Shown: one piece after another, positions 1 to 11,990 of the stretch
Position numbering within the stretch: position 1 is the first letter of the stretch
How the letters are laid out: the number at the start of each line of letters is the position of its first letter
DNA from: Rhodamnia argentea
Lineage: Eukaryota; Streptophyta; Magnoliopsida; Myrtales; Myrtaceae
Assembly (NCBI RefSeq): GCF_020921035.1
Contig: NC_063152.1
Coordinates: 27,713,903-27,777,902, forward strand
DNA: 64,000 nt
Direction: 5' to 3'
Made by a program: the position numbers and the translations under genes
The notes under the pieces: model-generated
The model's input: the letters and a program-made list of their open reading frames with translations, nothing else
Databases searched by the model: none
What the model was told of the DNA's origin: nothing

Positions 1-67
1 CGATGATGTGTATGACCCCAGGCTTCACATGATAAATGAATATGCCAAGCTTCTTAAGTCCCAGAAG
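1..67 (+). pseudogene. 3' end of an interrupted coding region (gene lies off the left edge)
   Basis: From base 2 the sequence is open for 22 codons (starting DDVYDPRLHM) and then runs into the copia LTR, where the next codons are TGT TGA. Across the copia element, downstream of the right target-site copy, the same frame continues for about nine codons (including EQWRSAV) and reaches TAG at about 5705. The simplest reading is that the retrotransposon inserted roughly ten codons before the stop of a plus-strand gene. I do not recognise the family, and 22 codons is little to judge by. The gene could also be truncated or a fragment. Confidence 0.35.
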
Positions 68-805
68 TGTTGAATTGTGTTTCGAGTTTAAAATTATTTA
101 CAGATAAGTACCGATTTGTTAAATCGGTTCATAAAGGAAAACAAATCCTCGCATGGCGTGCAATGAAGATCTTCTTCCTCCTCCAAAATTGTTATTGGCA
201 CTACAGGACAAGAAAATGAGGCTCATGACTTGGACTTTAATGTGCTGCAGATTATTTTTATTTTTGAATTAAATGAAAAGCGTACAAATATATTTACTAG
301 TTTTATATATTTTTTTAGCCCTACAAAGTATAAGTTGAAAAGAAGACAAAAGCGTGGTTGTTTTAGTCTTCAACCTAGCTGCAGTCGCAAAAAGGAGGTA
401 GAAGCTATGCGCAATAGACTCTACGAAAAGGACGACAAGAGAGAGAGAGAGAGAGAAAAAAAAAAAAGGGACAACACAATGAAGTTCTCTTGATCGCATA
501 AAGGAGTCTGAACACAAAAAATTTGTGCATGAGTTTTGTATATCCTATCAAGCTATTTTATTTGGAACACTTTCGATTTGGATATAATCTAGATGCAAGA
601 AACACGAGCGTATTGAGCGATTGTCACCGCGATTCTCCGATTATAGTGGATTATTTTTGTTGGCTATCCCGTGGATATAGGTATCGATATTCGAACCGAA
701 CCACGTAATCTCCGGTATCATTTATCATTCTTCGTTATTTCTCTGTGCTTACGCATTGACTTATTTGCAAGATCCCGATTAGTTTCTGTGCTTTATATTT
801 CAACA
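68..805 (+). repeat. 5' LTR of the copia element
   Basis: Aligns over its whole length with 4947-5673. It starts TGTTGAATTG, ends TTTCAACA, and is followed two bases later by the primer-binding site. It contains a (GA)n stretch near 440-455 that is absent from the 3' copy. Confidence 0.92.
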
Positions 806-807
806 AT

Positions 808-819
808 TGGTATCAGAGC
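808..819 (+). other. Primer-binding site (initiator tRNA-Met)
   Basis: TGGTATCAGAGC is the standard plant copia primer-binding site complementary to the 3' end of initiator tRNA-Met. It lies two bases after the end of the 5' LTR. Confidence 0.93.
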
Positions 820-896
820 CAGGTTCGGCTATGCTGGATCGCGATTTGAAGTTTTTTCTTATTTGATTATTATCTGGATATCCTGTGATTGCAATT

Positions 897-3800
897 ATGT
901 CCGGAGTGAAAGTTGAAATTGAAAAGTTTAACGGGGAGGAACAACTTTGGGTTATAGAGCCTTAAGATGGAGGCGTTATTGACAACTCAAGGTTTAGCAG
1001 AAGCAATGGAGGACAAGGCTGAGTTGCTCGAAATGATGACAGATGCTGAAAAGGATATGATAATGAGAAAAGCTAGAAGTTTAATCCCGTTGAATTTATC
1101 GGATGAAGTGTTAATAAAGGTAGTGAGGAAAAGGATACCGCAGCATTATGGGCAAAACTTCGGGCACACTATGTAACGAAGGGTTTGAACAATCGGTTAT
1201 ATATGTTGAAGAGGATGTTTCGGTTCAAATATACTGAAGGTACGTCTATCAGAACCCACCTAGATGAATTTAATAAACTCATGATGGATTTGAAGAATGT
1301 CGGTAAGACACTTGATGATGAAGAGTAAGGCATGATGTTGTTAGCTTCTTTACCAGAGTCATAGGAGCACTTTACTAATTCATTGTTGCGGGGACGTACT
1401 ACGATTACCTCGGAAGAGGTAAAGTCCACCTTATTTTCTAAAGAGTGGGAGAGAAAGTTACGAGATGACAGTCTAGCGTAGGATATAGCGCGGGGACTAG
1501 TGATTCGAAGTAGAAAGTAATAGCGGGGGTCCAGTAATAGCAAAGGTAAAAGCAGATCTAAATCACGCCATACAAAATCCAAGGGACGTGTAAAATGCTT
1601 TGAGTGTCACGAAGAGGGGCACTTCAAGAGAAATTGTCCTAAATTAAGAAATAGAAGTGATAAGCAAAAAGCCACAAGTAGCGTGGCGAACGTTCTTGAG
1701 AAGAGCACTAGTGATGCAGAAGTTGTCTTGTGTGCGACTACGGGTTCGTCAAGAGACGAATGGATGCTAGATTCGGGATGTTCTTATCATATGACACCTC
1801 ATAGGAATTGGTTTACTACTTTCTAGACTGCAGATGATGGTAGAGTTTTCTTGAGGAATAACGCAGCCTGTAAGGTTGTGAGGATAGGGACATTTCGGAT
1901 TCGGATGCACGATGGTGTGGTGCGCACATTGACGGACGTGAGGCATGTATTGGAGCTCAAGAAGAACCTTATTTCTCTAGGGACACTCAATGATATCGGG
2001 TGTAAGTACACCATTGAAGGTGGAGTGCTGAAGATCTCTCGAGATACCATGATAGTAATGAAAGGGAAGAAAGTGTGTTCTCTCTATCATTTCTCGGGAA
2101 ATACTGTGACAAAAGCAGCTGCAGTTTCATCGGGTGAGTCAGATTCTGATTTAACTCGTTTATGGCATATGCATTTGAGGCACATGAATGAGGAAAGTAT
2201 GACAATACCGAGTGATAAAGGTTGTTAAAGGGTCAGAAGACAAGTAAGTGAGACTTATATGAGCACTGTATCATTAGGAAGCAGCGCATGATTTAGTTTA
2301 CTACCGGTATTCATTCGACTAAGCAACCAGTTGAATATATTCATTCGGATGTCCGGGACATGTCTCCGGTTCCTTCGAAAGGAGGTACCCGTTATATGCT
2401 GACATTTATTGACGATTATTACAAGAAGGTATGGGTATACTTTCTGAAGCATAAATCTGATGTGATTGATCGGTTCAAGAAATTTAAGGTATTAATTGAG
2501 AAGCGATCAGACAAACAAATCAAGTACCCGAGAACGGATAACGACATGGAGTTCTGTGGTAAAGATTTTACCGAGTTTTGCGAAAGAGAAGGGATTGTGA
2601 GATATCGCATAGTATCTAGGACACCACAGTAGAATGGCTTGGTAGAACGGAAGAACAGAACTTTACTAGAGCGGGCTCGGAGCATGCTTTCGCATGCTAG
2701 AATAGGTAAGGAATTTTGGGCAAAAGCAGTAAACATGGCATGTTACCCGATTAATCGATCTCCATCATTTGCTATCTAGTGGAAGACTCCAAAGGAAGTG
2801 TGGTTGGGAAAACCTGTTGATTATTTCGGATTACGAGTATTCGAATGTCCTACGTATGCTCATGCAAATGATGGTGAGCTTGAGCCGAGGTCGAAGAAGT
2901 GCATATTTCTGGGTTATGCACATGGGGTGAAAGGCTACCGATTGTGGTGCACCAATCCCGGATTACTCGGATTTCTAATCAGTAGAAATGTGATCTTCGA
3001 CAAGATTGCAATGCTTCGCCGGAGGAGTTCCGAGACACAACCAGCAGAGTAAACAAATTATGGTGTCAGTAGTGAGGTGGAGCTTTAGGTGGAGACTTTG
3101 GAGACCTCGGAGGTAAGAGATGTTGATACTACAGATGAGGCCGCAGTTCCTGAAGTTGGTGATAGTGAACAACCAGTATAGCCGTAGTATAGTATAGCCC
3201 CTGACAGACAGAGAAGGCAAATTAAACCACTGGTACGTTATGGTTATACAAATATTGCATATGCTTCGACCGTAGGTGATGAAGTGGAGACATATGAACG
3301 TTCGTCTTACTCCGAAGCGATGGCTAGTTTCGAGTCGTTGCGGTAGCTAGGAGCTATGAGTGAAGAGATAGAATCACTCCATCGAAATCATACATGGGAG
3401 CTAATTAAAATACCAAAGAGCTAGAAGGTTGTTAGAAGTAAATGGGTCTACAAACGGAAAGAGTGCATTCCCGGTGTTGAGGCAGCGAAGTATAATGCGA
3501 GACGTGTTGCAAAGTGGTATACTCAGTGGGAGAGCATTGACTACAACAAGGTGTTTTCTCATGTGGTAAGACATACTTCAATTCGTGTTTTACTTACCTT
3601 AGTTGCTGCACATGATCTCGAGTTAGAGCAGCTTGATGTAAAAATGGCGTTTCTTCACGGTGAGATGAAGGAGCAGATTTACATGAGGTAGCCAAACGGA
3701 TTTGCTATTCTAAGTAAGGAAGATCACGTTTGCTTATTAAAGAAATCTTTATATGGGCTGAAACAGTCTCCTATGCAATGGTATAAGTGATTTGACGCTT

Positions 3801-4864
3801 TCATGGCTAATTAGGACTATTCGAAAAGTCACATGGATAGCTGTGTTTATTTTAGGAGATTGAAAGACGGGTCTTTGATATATTTGCTGTTATACATTGA
3901 TGATATGTTGATAGCAGCGAAAAATGTGTCTGATATTGATGTGATGAAGAGGCGGTTGAGTGCTGAGTTTGAGATGAAAGATTTAGATGCTGCAAAGAAA
4001 ATTTTGGATATGGAGATTTTGCATGACAGGACTGCAGGATTATTACATCTGTCTCAAAAGAAATATATTGAGAAAATTATCGCACGTTTTAATATGCAGT
4101 CAACGAAGTCTGTGAGTACACCATTAGCGAAGCACTTTAAACTTTCGGTTAAGTTATCACCGCAGACCGAGGAGGAGGAGGAATATATGTCTCGTGTTCC
4201 TTATTCTAATGCCGTGGGTAATATTATGTATGATATGGTATGCACTAGGATTAATATTTCACAAGTTATCAGTGTAGTTAGTCGTTATATGAAGCGTCCA
4301 AGTAAAACTCATTGGGAAGCTGTGAAATGGATCCTCGGATATTTGAAGGGAACATTAGACGTTGGTATAGTATACTAGAGGGACAAGAATGGCAATGAAA
4401 CTACATGTTTTGTGGATTCTGATCATGCAGGTGACTTGGATGAGTGCGGGTCTTTAGCAAGGTACATATTTACGCTTGCAGGTGGCACAATTAGTTGGAA
4501 GGCATCCTTACAAGACCACGTAGCTTTGTCGTCGAGCGAGGCGGAGTACATAGCATTGACCTTTATAGCGAAGGAGGCAATATGGTTACGGGGTTTGCTC
4601 TTAGACTTTGGGTTGGATCGGAAAAGTGTTGATATGCACTGTGACAACCAATGTACAATTTATCTAGCATATAATCCATCTTATCACGAGTGGACGAAGC
4701 ATATCAATATCGGGTACCACTTCATCCGAAATGTCTTAGCAAAGGGTAAAGTTGTTGTGAAAAAGATAGCGACAGCGGAGAACCCCGCGAACATAATGAC
4801 TACGCCTATTCTTTTGGCAAAGCTCAAACTCTGCATGAACACTATTGGCGTATGTAGAGAGTGA
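897..4864 (+). pseudogene. Copia gag-pol polyprotein, multiply broken
   Basis: An ATG at 897 begins the gag-like region, which soon fails; open blocks then occur in several frames. Visible in order are a gag/UBN2 region (about 967-1450), a CCHC zinc knuckle of form CX2CX4HX4C (1596-1637), the aspartic protease motif LDSG (about 1768), the pre-integrase HxxxxH region (about 2163), integrase core blocks (2360-3050), reverse transcriptase with the catalytic YIDD (about 3893) and RNase H ending with the conserved KHI region (to 4864). Many in-frame stops replace positions that are usually glutamine, for example TAG at 2630 and 3689. It cannot make a functional polyprotein. Confidence 0.92.
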
Positions 4865-4946
4865 TCGCCCAAAAGAGTGATGGGAGAGCAGCATGGATGA
4901 TAAGCATTATTAATTTGGTTTCAAACATCGAGTCAAGGTGAAGAAT

Positions 4947-5673
4947 TGTTTAATTGTGTCTCGAGCTTAAAATTGTTTACGGATAAGTACCGATTTGTTA
5001 AATCGATTCATTAAAGGAAAACAAATCCTCGCATGGCGTGCAACGGAGATCTTCCTCCTCCAAAATTGTTATTGGCACTACAAAACAAGAAAAGGGGGCT
5101 CATGACTTGAACTTTAATGTGCTGCAGATTATTTTTGTTTTTGAATTAAATGAAAAGGGCACAAATATATTTACTAGTTTTATATATTTTATGGTCCCTA
5201 CAAAGTCTAGGTTGAAAAGAAGACAAAAGCGTAGTTTGTTTTAGCCTTCAACCTAGCTGCAGTTACAAAAAGGAGGTAGAAGCCGTACGCAATAGACTCT
5301 GTGAGAAGGACGATACAAGAGAGAAAACAACAAAAGGTTGACGCAGTGAAGTTCTCTTGATCACGCCATGGAGTCCGAACACAAAAAATTTGTGCGTGAG
5401 TTTTATAAATCTGATCAAGTTGTTTTATTTGGAACACTTTAGGTTTGGGTATAATCTAGGTGCGGGAAACACAAGCATATTAAGCGATTGTAATTGCGAT
5501 GCTTCGATTATAGTGGATTGTTCTTGGTAGCTCTCCCGTGGATGTAGATACCGATATTCGGACCGAACCACGTAATCTACGATGTCCTTTTATCGTTCTT
5601 CGGTATTTCTCTATGATTTCGCATTGACTTATTTGCAAAATCCTGATTAGTTTTCGAGCGTTATATTTCAACA
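4947..5673 (+). repeat. 3' LTR of the copia element
   Basis: Direct repeat of 68-805, starting TGTTTAATTG and ending TTTCAACA. It is preceded by a short purine-rich stretch (about 4936-4945) where the polypurine tract would lie. Confidence 0.92.
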
Positions 5674-5751
5674 AGATGGAGCAATGGAGGTCTGCTGTGA
5701 GCTCATAGCTTACCCCGCAAGTAGGGCGGAGTGGGAGTGCATGGTAGACTC
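5674..5751 (+). other. Short host segment between two retrotransposons
   Basis: Seventy-eight bases of host sequence. It begins with the right target-site copy of the copia element (agatg), contains the stop at about 5705 that may belong to the gene cut at 1-67, and ends with gactc (5747-5751), the left target-site copy of the next element. Its downstream continuation is at 12982. Confidence 0.6.
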
Positions 5752-6084
5752 TATTGAGAAAACTCTCCTTTGAATATTTTGATTCTGACAAAACTATCCT
5801 TATTCGGATAGAATCTATATAATGTTCATAAACTTTTATTGCGGGATGAACGAGTGAACAAAAGCTCATATTGATCCAAATCTATCATTCGGACTCAAGT
5901 AGTAGTTGTTATTTATTTGCTTCTGAAGTTGTTCATATGGAAGATGCTATTGTCTCCGAAGACTTGTTCTTCTGAAGATTTACGTAACATGTCGGCAATG
6001 ACTTTATTGAAGCTCGTAGTCACTATTCAAAATCTATTCAGATTCATAAAGTCTCTACTTCTGAAGGCTGCTTTCGAATAACAA
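5752..6084 (+). repeat. Truncated 5' LTR of the Sirevirus-like element
   Basis: Matches the first third of 11991-12981 base for base with scattered, mostly transition, differences. Its first dinucleotide is TA rather than TG. It stops abruptly at 6084, where TGTTGACACC begins the next repeat. Confidence 0.85.
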
Positions 6085-8508
6085 TGTTGACACCTAAATT
6101 TTGATTTTTATTGTTTTAAAAAAAATCAGGAATTGTTTCTAGTTCCTACCAAAAATAATCTAGCATTCGTGTTCTTTTATTTTTTTTTAAGTCATGCATC
6201 ACATTCTCTTTTATTTATCGGACCAATGGTGGGCGGACTTAATTGTGCGATTTCTAAGTTTAATAGAATAAGTTAAGACTTAGTGAATTAAGAATTGGTA
6301 TCCACATTGAGTTTTTGCTCGTATGAACCTTAGTCCCCATTTTATCATAAAGGCCAAGAAAAGGTAATATGAGACAAATATATTCTTGGGCAAGACAAAA
6401 AGGAAACATGGGCATGAAGGAATTCAAATCACAAGGGAAATCGGCGCAATATTGAGCCAATATTATACGTCTTGCTGAAGAAGGAAGAGGGCTGAAAAAA
6501 AAAAGTAAAAAAAGAGAGAGAAGAGATATCATTACAAAAGGACAATATCCTGGTGTATATTCGGCTAAGTGCAGCTTGCAATAAAGAAGATATACATTTG
6601 CATGGTTGAATAATAGTGGAGAATCCACTTGTAATATTCATTGGGAGGAAAGATACGAAGGAGAGGATGGTTTGACTATTCAACCCTTTTTCTTATAACC
6701 CTAACTTCATCCTATAAAAGGGGACTCGCATCAGAATTGAAGGGGGGAGGATTCTCAGAAAATTAAGAGCGAGAAAAGGAGAGAGTGATCAAAGAGGTGC
6801 TCGACCAAGGAACACCCCATCCGACGACTTGCGCTACCATCCACGCATCACCGAAGCTCTATTCATTATCCACCGCCAAGCACCGCATTTCTTTGCCTCG
6901 GTTCACCATTCCGCCCGGCTGTGGAGTCCCGAAGCATGATTCGAATCGATCTCGAGGCATTATTGATACAACACTTTGTTGTCCAGCCCCTGTTCACACT
7001 CAAATCAGCCTTATTTGGGTGGTAAATAGCTCGTTCTTTTGTCGTTTTTTGAGATCTAACAAAGCTACGTCTGGTGGTGGAGTCTTGGCTATTTAGAAGC
7101 TTGATTTGCTGAAAATTTGAGCTAAAAAGCGGCTATTTTGGACGGATCACGCAGCGCAGATTTTTTTTAGCTTGGAAAAGGTAACATGTTGCAACTTTAG
7201 ATTGTGGATTTATGCTTATTCAGCCGATAACTTGCACTTATACTATTGTATCTTGCTGAACGTGCATCAATTTATCATCAAAAGTTGATAGAGCAAACCC
7301 TTTTTGATCATAAAAGAATGAACTTTTAATTGACTGCCAAAAGACTTTTGAGACGTTGCTTCGATGCATCACCTTCAATCAACCTTGGCTTTTGCATTTT
7401 ATGTCCTTATGCATATTTATTTATTCGTGTGATTGATTGTTTGTTAAAATTTGCACTTAAATAAACAATCTTGCCCATAACACATGCTCCCCAATTGTGC
7501 CTTGTCCCTCGGAAAACATACATCAAAGGCAACATATGACTTCGATCTCGAAATACGATTGTGCCCGTATGTGTGAATTAGATATCAAATCCTCGATCTC
7601 GAGGAGCGGATCGCTAATTCCTAAATAGAATTTCAAGCTTAGCCCTATGTATATAAGGATGACGGTAATTCTATAATATATTCACTTGCTAACCCTAATC
7701 TCGGGGGATGTTGTGAATATAAATCAGAATTTCGGATTTAAAGGTGTTTTATGGGCAATATTGTTTATTTTTGTTCAAATTTCACTGTTTTCATGGTTTA
7801 AATAATTTCCTAAAAAATCCCAAAAAAAATGTCACGTTTTCTGAAGCTTAATCACGTTTCTCTTTACTTCTTGCATGAAAATAATGTCTAATAAAATTAG
7901 GACTTTGAGAAATCAATTTCTTAAGTTAAATTAGATGTTACTTCACGTTAGGGTAGTTTTTACCTTTATTTTTTCATGAATCCGAAAATACACAAAAATA
8001 TACCAAAAAATACCATCCACGTTGCATAGCATTATAGTTTAGTTTGCATTATTATATTTTCCTTGTCATGCATATTTGCCACGTCATTATGCCATGTCAC
8101 GTATTTTTGCCATGTCATTACATCTCACATGTCATATAGGTAGATTGCATTAACATTGCATTTAATAAAAGAAAACCCCAAAAAAAATTAATTCAAATCA
8201 TCAAACTAAGGATTTTTCATGAAAATCGGGTACCGAAAGGGCATTAATTGAAAAGTTAATGTAACCAAATCCTCGAATCCATTTAATCTTTGGTTCGTAT
8301 GAAATAAAGTATTTTCTCTCGAATACTTTATTTAGGTTTCTAATCTACCAACCATAAAATATTAGTGGCGGCTCCAATTTAAAATATTGGCGTGTAATTG
8401 AACCTAAGTTGCGATTCGGTAGGACTTGGGAGAGTCTGAATTAGGTTAGTTAATCTAATTAACCTAATAATCCTTTAACCTGAAAAAATCAATTTTTAGG
8501 TCGCGACA
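6085..8508 (+). repeat. Gypsy-type LTR, probable solo LTR
   Basis: Starts TGTTGACACC and ends GGTCGCGACA, a terminal pair typical of plant Ty3/gypsy (Tat-like) LTRs. A TATA box (TATAAA, 6713-6718) is followed by a GA-rich leader, as expected of an LTR promoter. At 2.4 kb it is long but within the range of this group. The flanks (aacaa before, aatag after) do not form a clean target-site duplication, so it may be the remnant of a larger element whose right side was rearranged. Confidence 0.55.
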
Positions 8509-8697
8509 AATAGTTTTTTTTTTTTTTCAAATTTTCTAAAAGACATGAACTGTCACCTCTTTTAAAAACCTCTATTTATATGCAACTCTCTTTCCTACAC
8601 TTTTACGAGCCCTAAATCTTTCAATTCTCAGAACAATCCTTCCTTTCTCCAAAAACTTCTCAGTAGTCTCTTTCAAAGTTCGAAACTTTCTTGTCCA
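8509..8697 (+). other. Leader of the Sirevirus third ORF
   Basis: A T-tract is followed by AT-rich sequence with a possible TATA box (tatttatatg, about 8573) and a pyrimidine-rich stretch leading to the ATG at 8698. It looks like a short promoter and leader, which would suit an ORF expressed apart from gag-pol; this is inferred from composition only. Confidence 0.3.
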
Positions 8698-11551
8698 ATG
8701 GCTCCAAAATCATCCTCCTCTGCAAGGAAATCTGCTGAGGAAAGTGGCAGGCGACGAAGGAAATTGTCTCTTCTGAGGAAAGGGTCCAGATCTCGCAATA
8801 CCATACTAGTTGACATTTCGGGTTCAGAACACGAAGATGATAGAAATGTTGCTCAAAGGGAGTCAGGTTTGTCTAAGTCTGAGTTTGACGAAAGGGTTGC
8901 TTTGGCTTTTGTTGTTAAACCTTTATATGACTCTCTTAAGGCGATTAAAGCATAAACCTTTATATGACTCTCTCAAGGCGGTTGAAGTAAATGATAGTAT
9001 TAAGTTGCTGATGAATATACATAAGTTTGCTAGCGAGAAAGATTTTCTTGAAATTCTAGGATTGTTTTTGCAAACTGTGACACCGCTTGCAGAAGAAATG
9101 CTCGAAACTGTGTCACGAAAGGGTAAGGAGAAAGTTGGAGTTTCAGGGTTACCCAAGCCAAAGAAGACACCTCCAAAAGGAATTGCCATTCAGGAACGTA
9201 CTATAGAGGAAAGTGATGTCGAAATCAGGGGAAGATTTTATGACGATGACGATGTTATTGTGAGTGATTTTAAGAAAAGAAGAGGTTTTATCAGGGACAA
9301 GAGTTTCAAGAGCAAACTATTTTTGTCTCAAAAGCATTTAGAGAGGTACGAGTCTCTGAAGGAAGAGGAGTAATGCCTTACAGAGTATTTGATATAAAGT
9401 ACTTTGATAGTGTTAGCATTCCTATTAGAAAACATCTCGAGGGGATGAAGTTGGGAGATTTTGTGATTGCTAGAAGATCCATATTTCCTGATATGGTGGC
9501 ATATTTCTATTCATCCTTGTCCTTTCAAGACTTTAATTCTTTGTGTTACTCCATTGGAGATGATCGATATCACCTGCATGTTGCTAAATTGGCTAAGTTG
9601 ATGGATATTGAAGTTAGAGATTTCAAGCCCATCGATACACAACCTGAAACTGCTTATAGCTTCTTGACTGGAAAAGAAAATTACTCCAGAGATTCAAAGG
9701 CTCACATTGCATACAATGACTTTTCCCTGAAGCACATTGTGATGCACAAGGTTGTGATTGAATGTCTGTGACCAAAGGCCTCCTCTAAGACAGATATTTC
9801 AAAATATGAGGCTAAGCTAATGTGGGGTTTGCTGACTGTGTATGAATTTTCTCTTGCTCATAATGTCCTTTTGCATTTGTATAGAACTGTGCAGAAATCG
9901 AAAGGACAGTTCCCTTATGTAGGGTTAATCTCTCGAATCTTGAGTTACCACAAAGTGCAGATACCGAATGAGTTGGCTCAAAATTAGAGTCAAATCATCG
10001 TTGCTGGAGAAACCATGATACAGAAGATGGGGTTCAAATTGACTGACAAAGGATGGGTGAACAAGAACAGAGAGTTAGTGCAGGTGGAACTCGAAGAAAA
10101 GGCTGAAGAGCCAAAAAGATCTGCTAAGAGAAGAAAGACAGTTGCAAGGAAAGGTAAAAGGAATGTTGAAGAGGAAGAAACCTTTGAAAAAGAAGAAGTT
10201 ATTTCAGAGGACTCAGATTCTAAAGCCACTCCATCAGTCTCATATGTAGATCAAACAGATGATGCAAACATTTCTGATAATAGGGAAATAGATGTAGTTG
10301 GTGTTGCTGGAAGTTTACGTGAGCAAGAGGTTCCTAAAGACAAAAAAGAAGAAATTTCATAAGACTTATGAACAGGACAAAGTGGTTGGTGAGGAAGAGA
10401 CTTTTGCTAAGAAAGCAGAAACAGACAGGAAATTGCCTGAAGAATAGTATATTGAGATGTGGCAAGATGATGCTGTAGATGGAGAGTCTGCAAGAAGAGA
10501 AGCAGATGTTTCTGCAAATGCTGGGAAAACTCTTTAGTAGAATGATCCTAATGACGAAGAAGAGGATCTTCATAAGATTCAAGGAGAAGACAAGGAGATA
10601 ACTGAAGGAGCACTTTCTGAGCAAGAAATACAAGCAGACTATGATAGAGAATAATATGATGAGTTATGGGATGATCAGAGGAATGAACTTGAACATGTAA
10701 CAACTATTGATGAGCCTCTCCCAAGTCCAAAACAGTCTGAAAATGATATGCATGATGATAAGGCAGATGAATCAGTAATTGTTAGCATGGAGATTGATGT
10801 GATGATTCCTATCAAATCAGCATAGATTCAAAGAGAGAAGAAAGATCAACCTGAATTCTCGACTCATGTTCAGAGACAAATTGAATCTGTTGCTCAGGTA
10901 GTTCAAGCCAATGTTCAGGGGGAGCAACCCTTACAGATAGAATCAAATATTGTTGCTGGTTCTGAAAATGCTGGAGAAGGTGTTTCGAAAGAGAAGAATG
11001 TAGTTATCAATGAGCCTGAAAGAGTATCTTCAAACGAAAACCCTACTCAGTTTCAGGAGCAGATTGATCTTTAGAAGGCTTTGGATAACTTTAACAAAGG
11101 CAAGGCACCAGCAGTTGACAAAGGTATGAGCACAACTCCTACAAGAAAACTGACTCCAGCTGAGACTCTGAATGCATTTATTGGTGAAGTTCTAGACACA
11201 AAGTCTTCTCAGAGTGCAGTTCAGAAAGACATGGAGAAACTTCAGAATGAAGTACTTCAGAGGATGGATGCATTGGAGAACCTGATTGAAAGGAGGTTGA
11301 ATAGATTCGAGAAAATACTCGATCAATATTGTCATCTTTTCTGTTCAGAGATGGTAGGCCTGTAGACTTACACACTTATTCATGATGACAAGATCGTTCA
11401 GGACTTCCCTCACCTACAAGCCTTTCGAGATTATGCTCTCAAAGTTGCTAAGGACTATGAGAAAGAGTTTGCAGAAGGTGCCAAGGAGGGTGATAAAGAG
11501 CATACGGATGTTCCCTCTTCTTCAAAACCACCTCCGCCTTCATCTGTTTGA
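8698..11551 (+). pseudogene. Third (env-like / plant transposon protein) ORF of the Sirevirus-like element, broken
   Basis: One former coding region of about 950 codons in several frames. It opens with a Ser/Lys/Arg-rich basic N terminus. A globular block around 9370-9985 resembles the putative plant transposon protein domain found in third ORFs of Sireviruses and in Athila-type elements. A long acidic Glu/Asp/Lys-rich, coiled-coil-prone region follows, and the C-terminal tail is proline-rich. Breaks include a frameshift caused by a 37-bp tandem duplication (8917-8990), a stop/frameshift junction at 9370, and stops at 9769, 9985, 10446 and others. It is non-functional. Family assignment rests on remembered similarity and on position just upstream of the 3' LTR. 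Confidence 0.6.
8917..8990 (+). repeat. 37-bp tandem duplication inside the third ORF
   Basis: Units 8917-8953 and 8954-8990 differ at a few bases. Because 37 is not a multiple of three, the duplication ends the first reading frame at 8955 and shifts the rest. Confidence 0.85.
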
Positions 11552-11714
11552 CAATGAACTTCAAAAGCCTGTGTTTGAGTTTTTTTTGTTTTAGTTTGAA
11601 CATCTTATGGTATGTTATAAATAACTCTATCATGTCCTTATTATGGGCTGATAGTCCTGTTTAAATTGAAGTTTGGCTTGCATACTATATTATTTGTTTA
11701 TCTCTATTGCTGAT

Positions 11715-11731
11715 GACAAAAAGGGGGAGAA
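11715..11731 (+). other. Upstream polypurine tract copy
   Basis: The core acaaaaagggggagaag lies about 270 bases before the 3' LTR. A second copy of the same kind directly abuts the LTR. Multiplied polypurine tracts between the third ORF and the 3' LTR are a Sirevirus hallmark. Confidence 0.65.
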
Positions 11732-11975
11732 GTGGTTAGTACTCATTACAGAATTTCAGGACCAAAATCATACGCAAAAGAATTACGCTCTAGCACATCG
11801 TGATATTTTTTCATTTTATCTTTGCACTTGCTAACATCGATATGTATTAGCTTATCTCATCCTTCTTGAAAAGATTCACTCATATTAAAAGTTTACACTC
11901 TTGTGAAATCTTTTCCGTGCTTACTTTGAAATTTCAAAAACTTATCTGCTTTTATCGAGGAAGTTTTGTCATCAC

Positions 11976-11990
11976 CAAAAAGGGAGAGAT
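11976..11990 (+). other. Polypurine tract abutting the 3' LTR
   Basis: The sequence ccaaaaagggagaga t sits immediately before the LTR start TGTTGAG at 11991, the expected plus-strand primer position for a copia element. Confidence 0.75.

Larger units (their letters stand above)
68..5673 (+). mobile_element. Degenerate Ty1/copia LTR retrotransposon
   Basis: Complete but dead element of 5.6 kb. Two direct LTRs (68-805 and 4947-5673) both have TG...CA ends (TGTTGA / TCAACA), a methionine-tRNA primer site follows the 5' LTR, and gag-pol domains lie in copia order (gag, protease, integrase, RT, RNase H). The flanking pentamers are agaag (63-67) and agatg (5674-5678), a target-site duplication with one mismatch. 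The LTRs have visibly diverged and the ORF carries many stops, so this is an old insertion. Confidence 0.93.
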
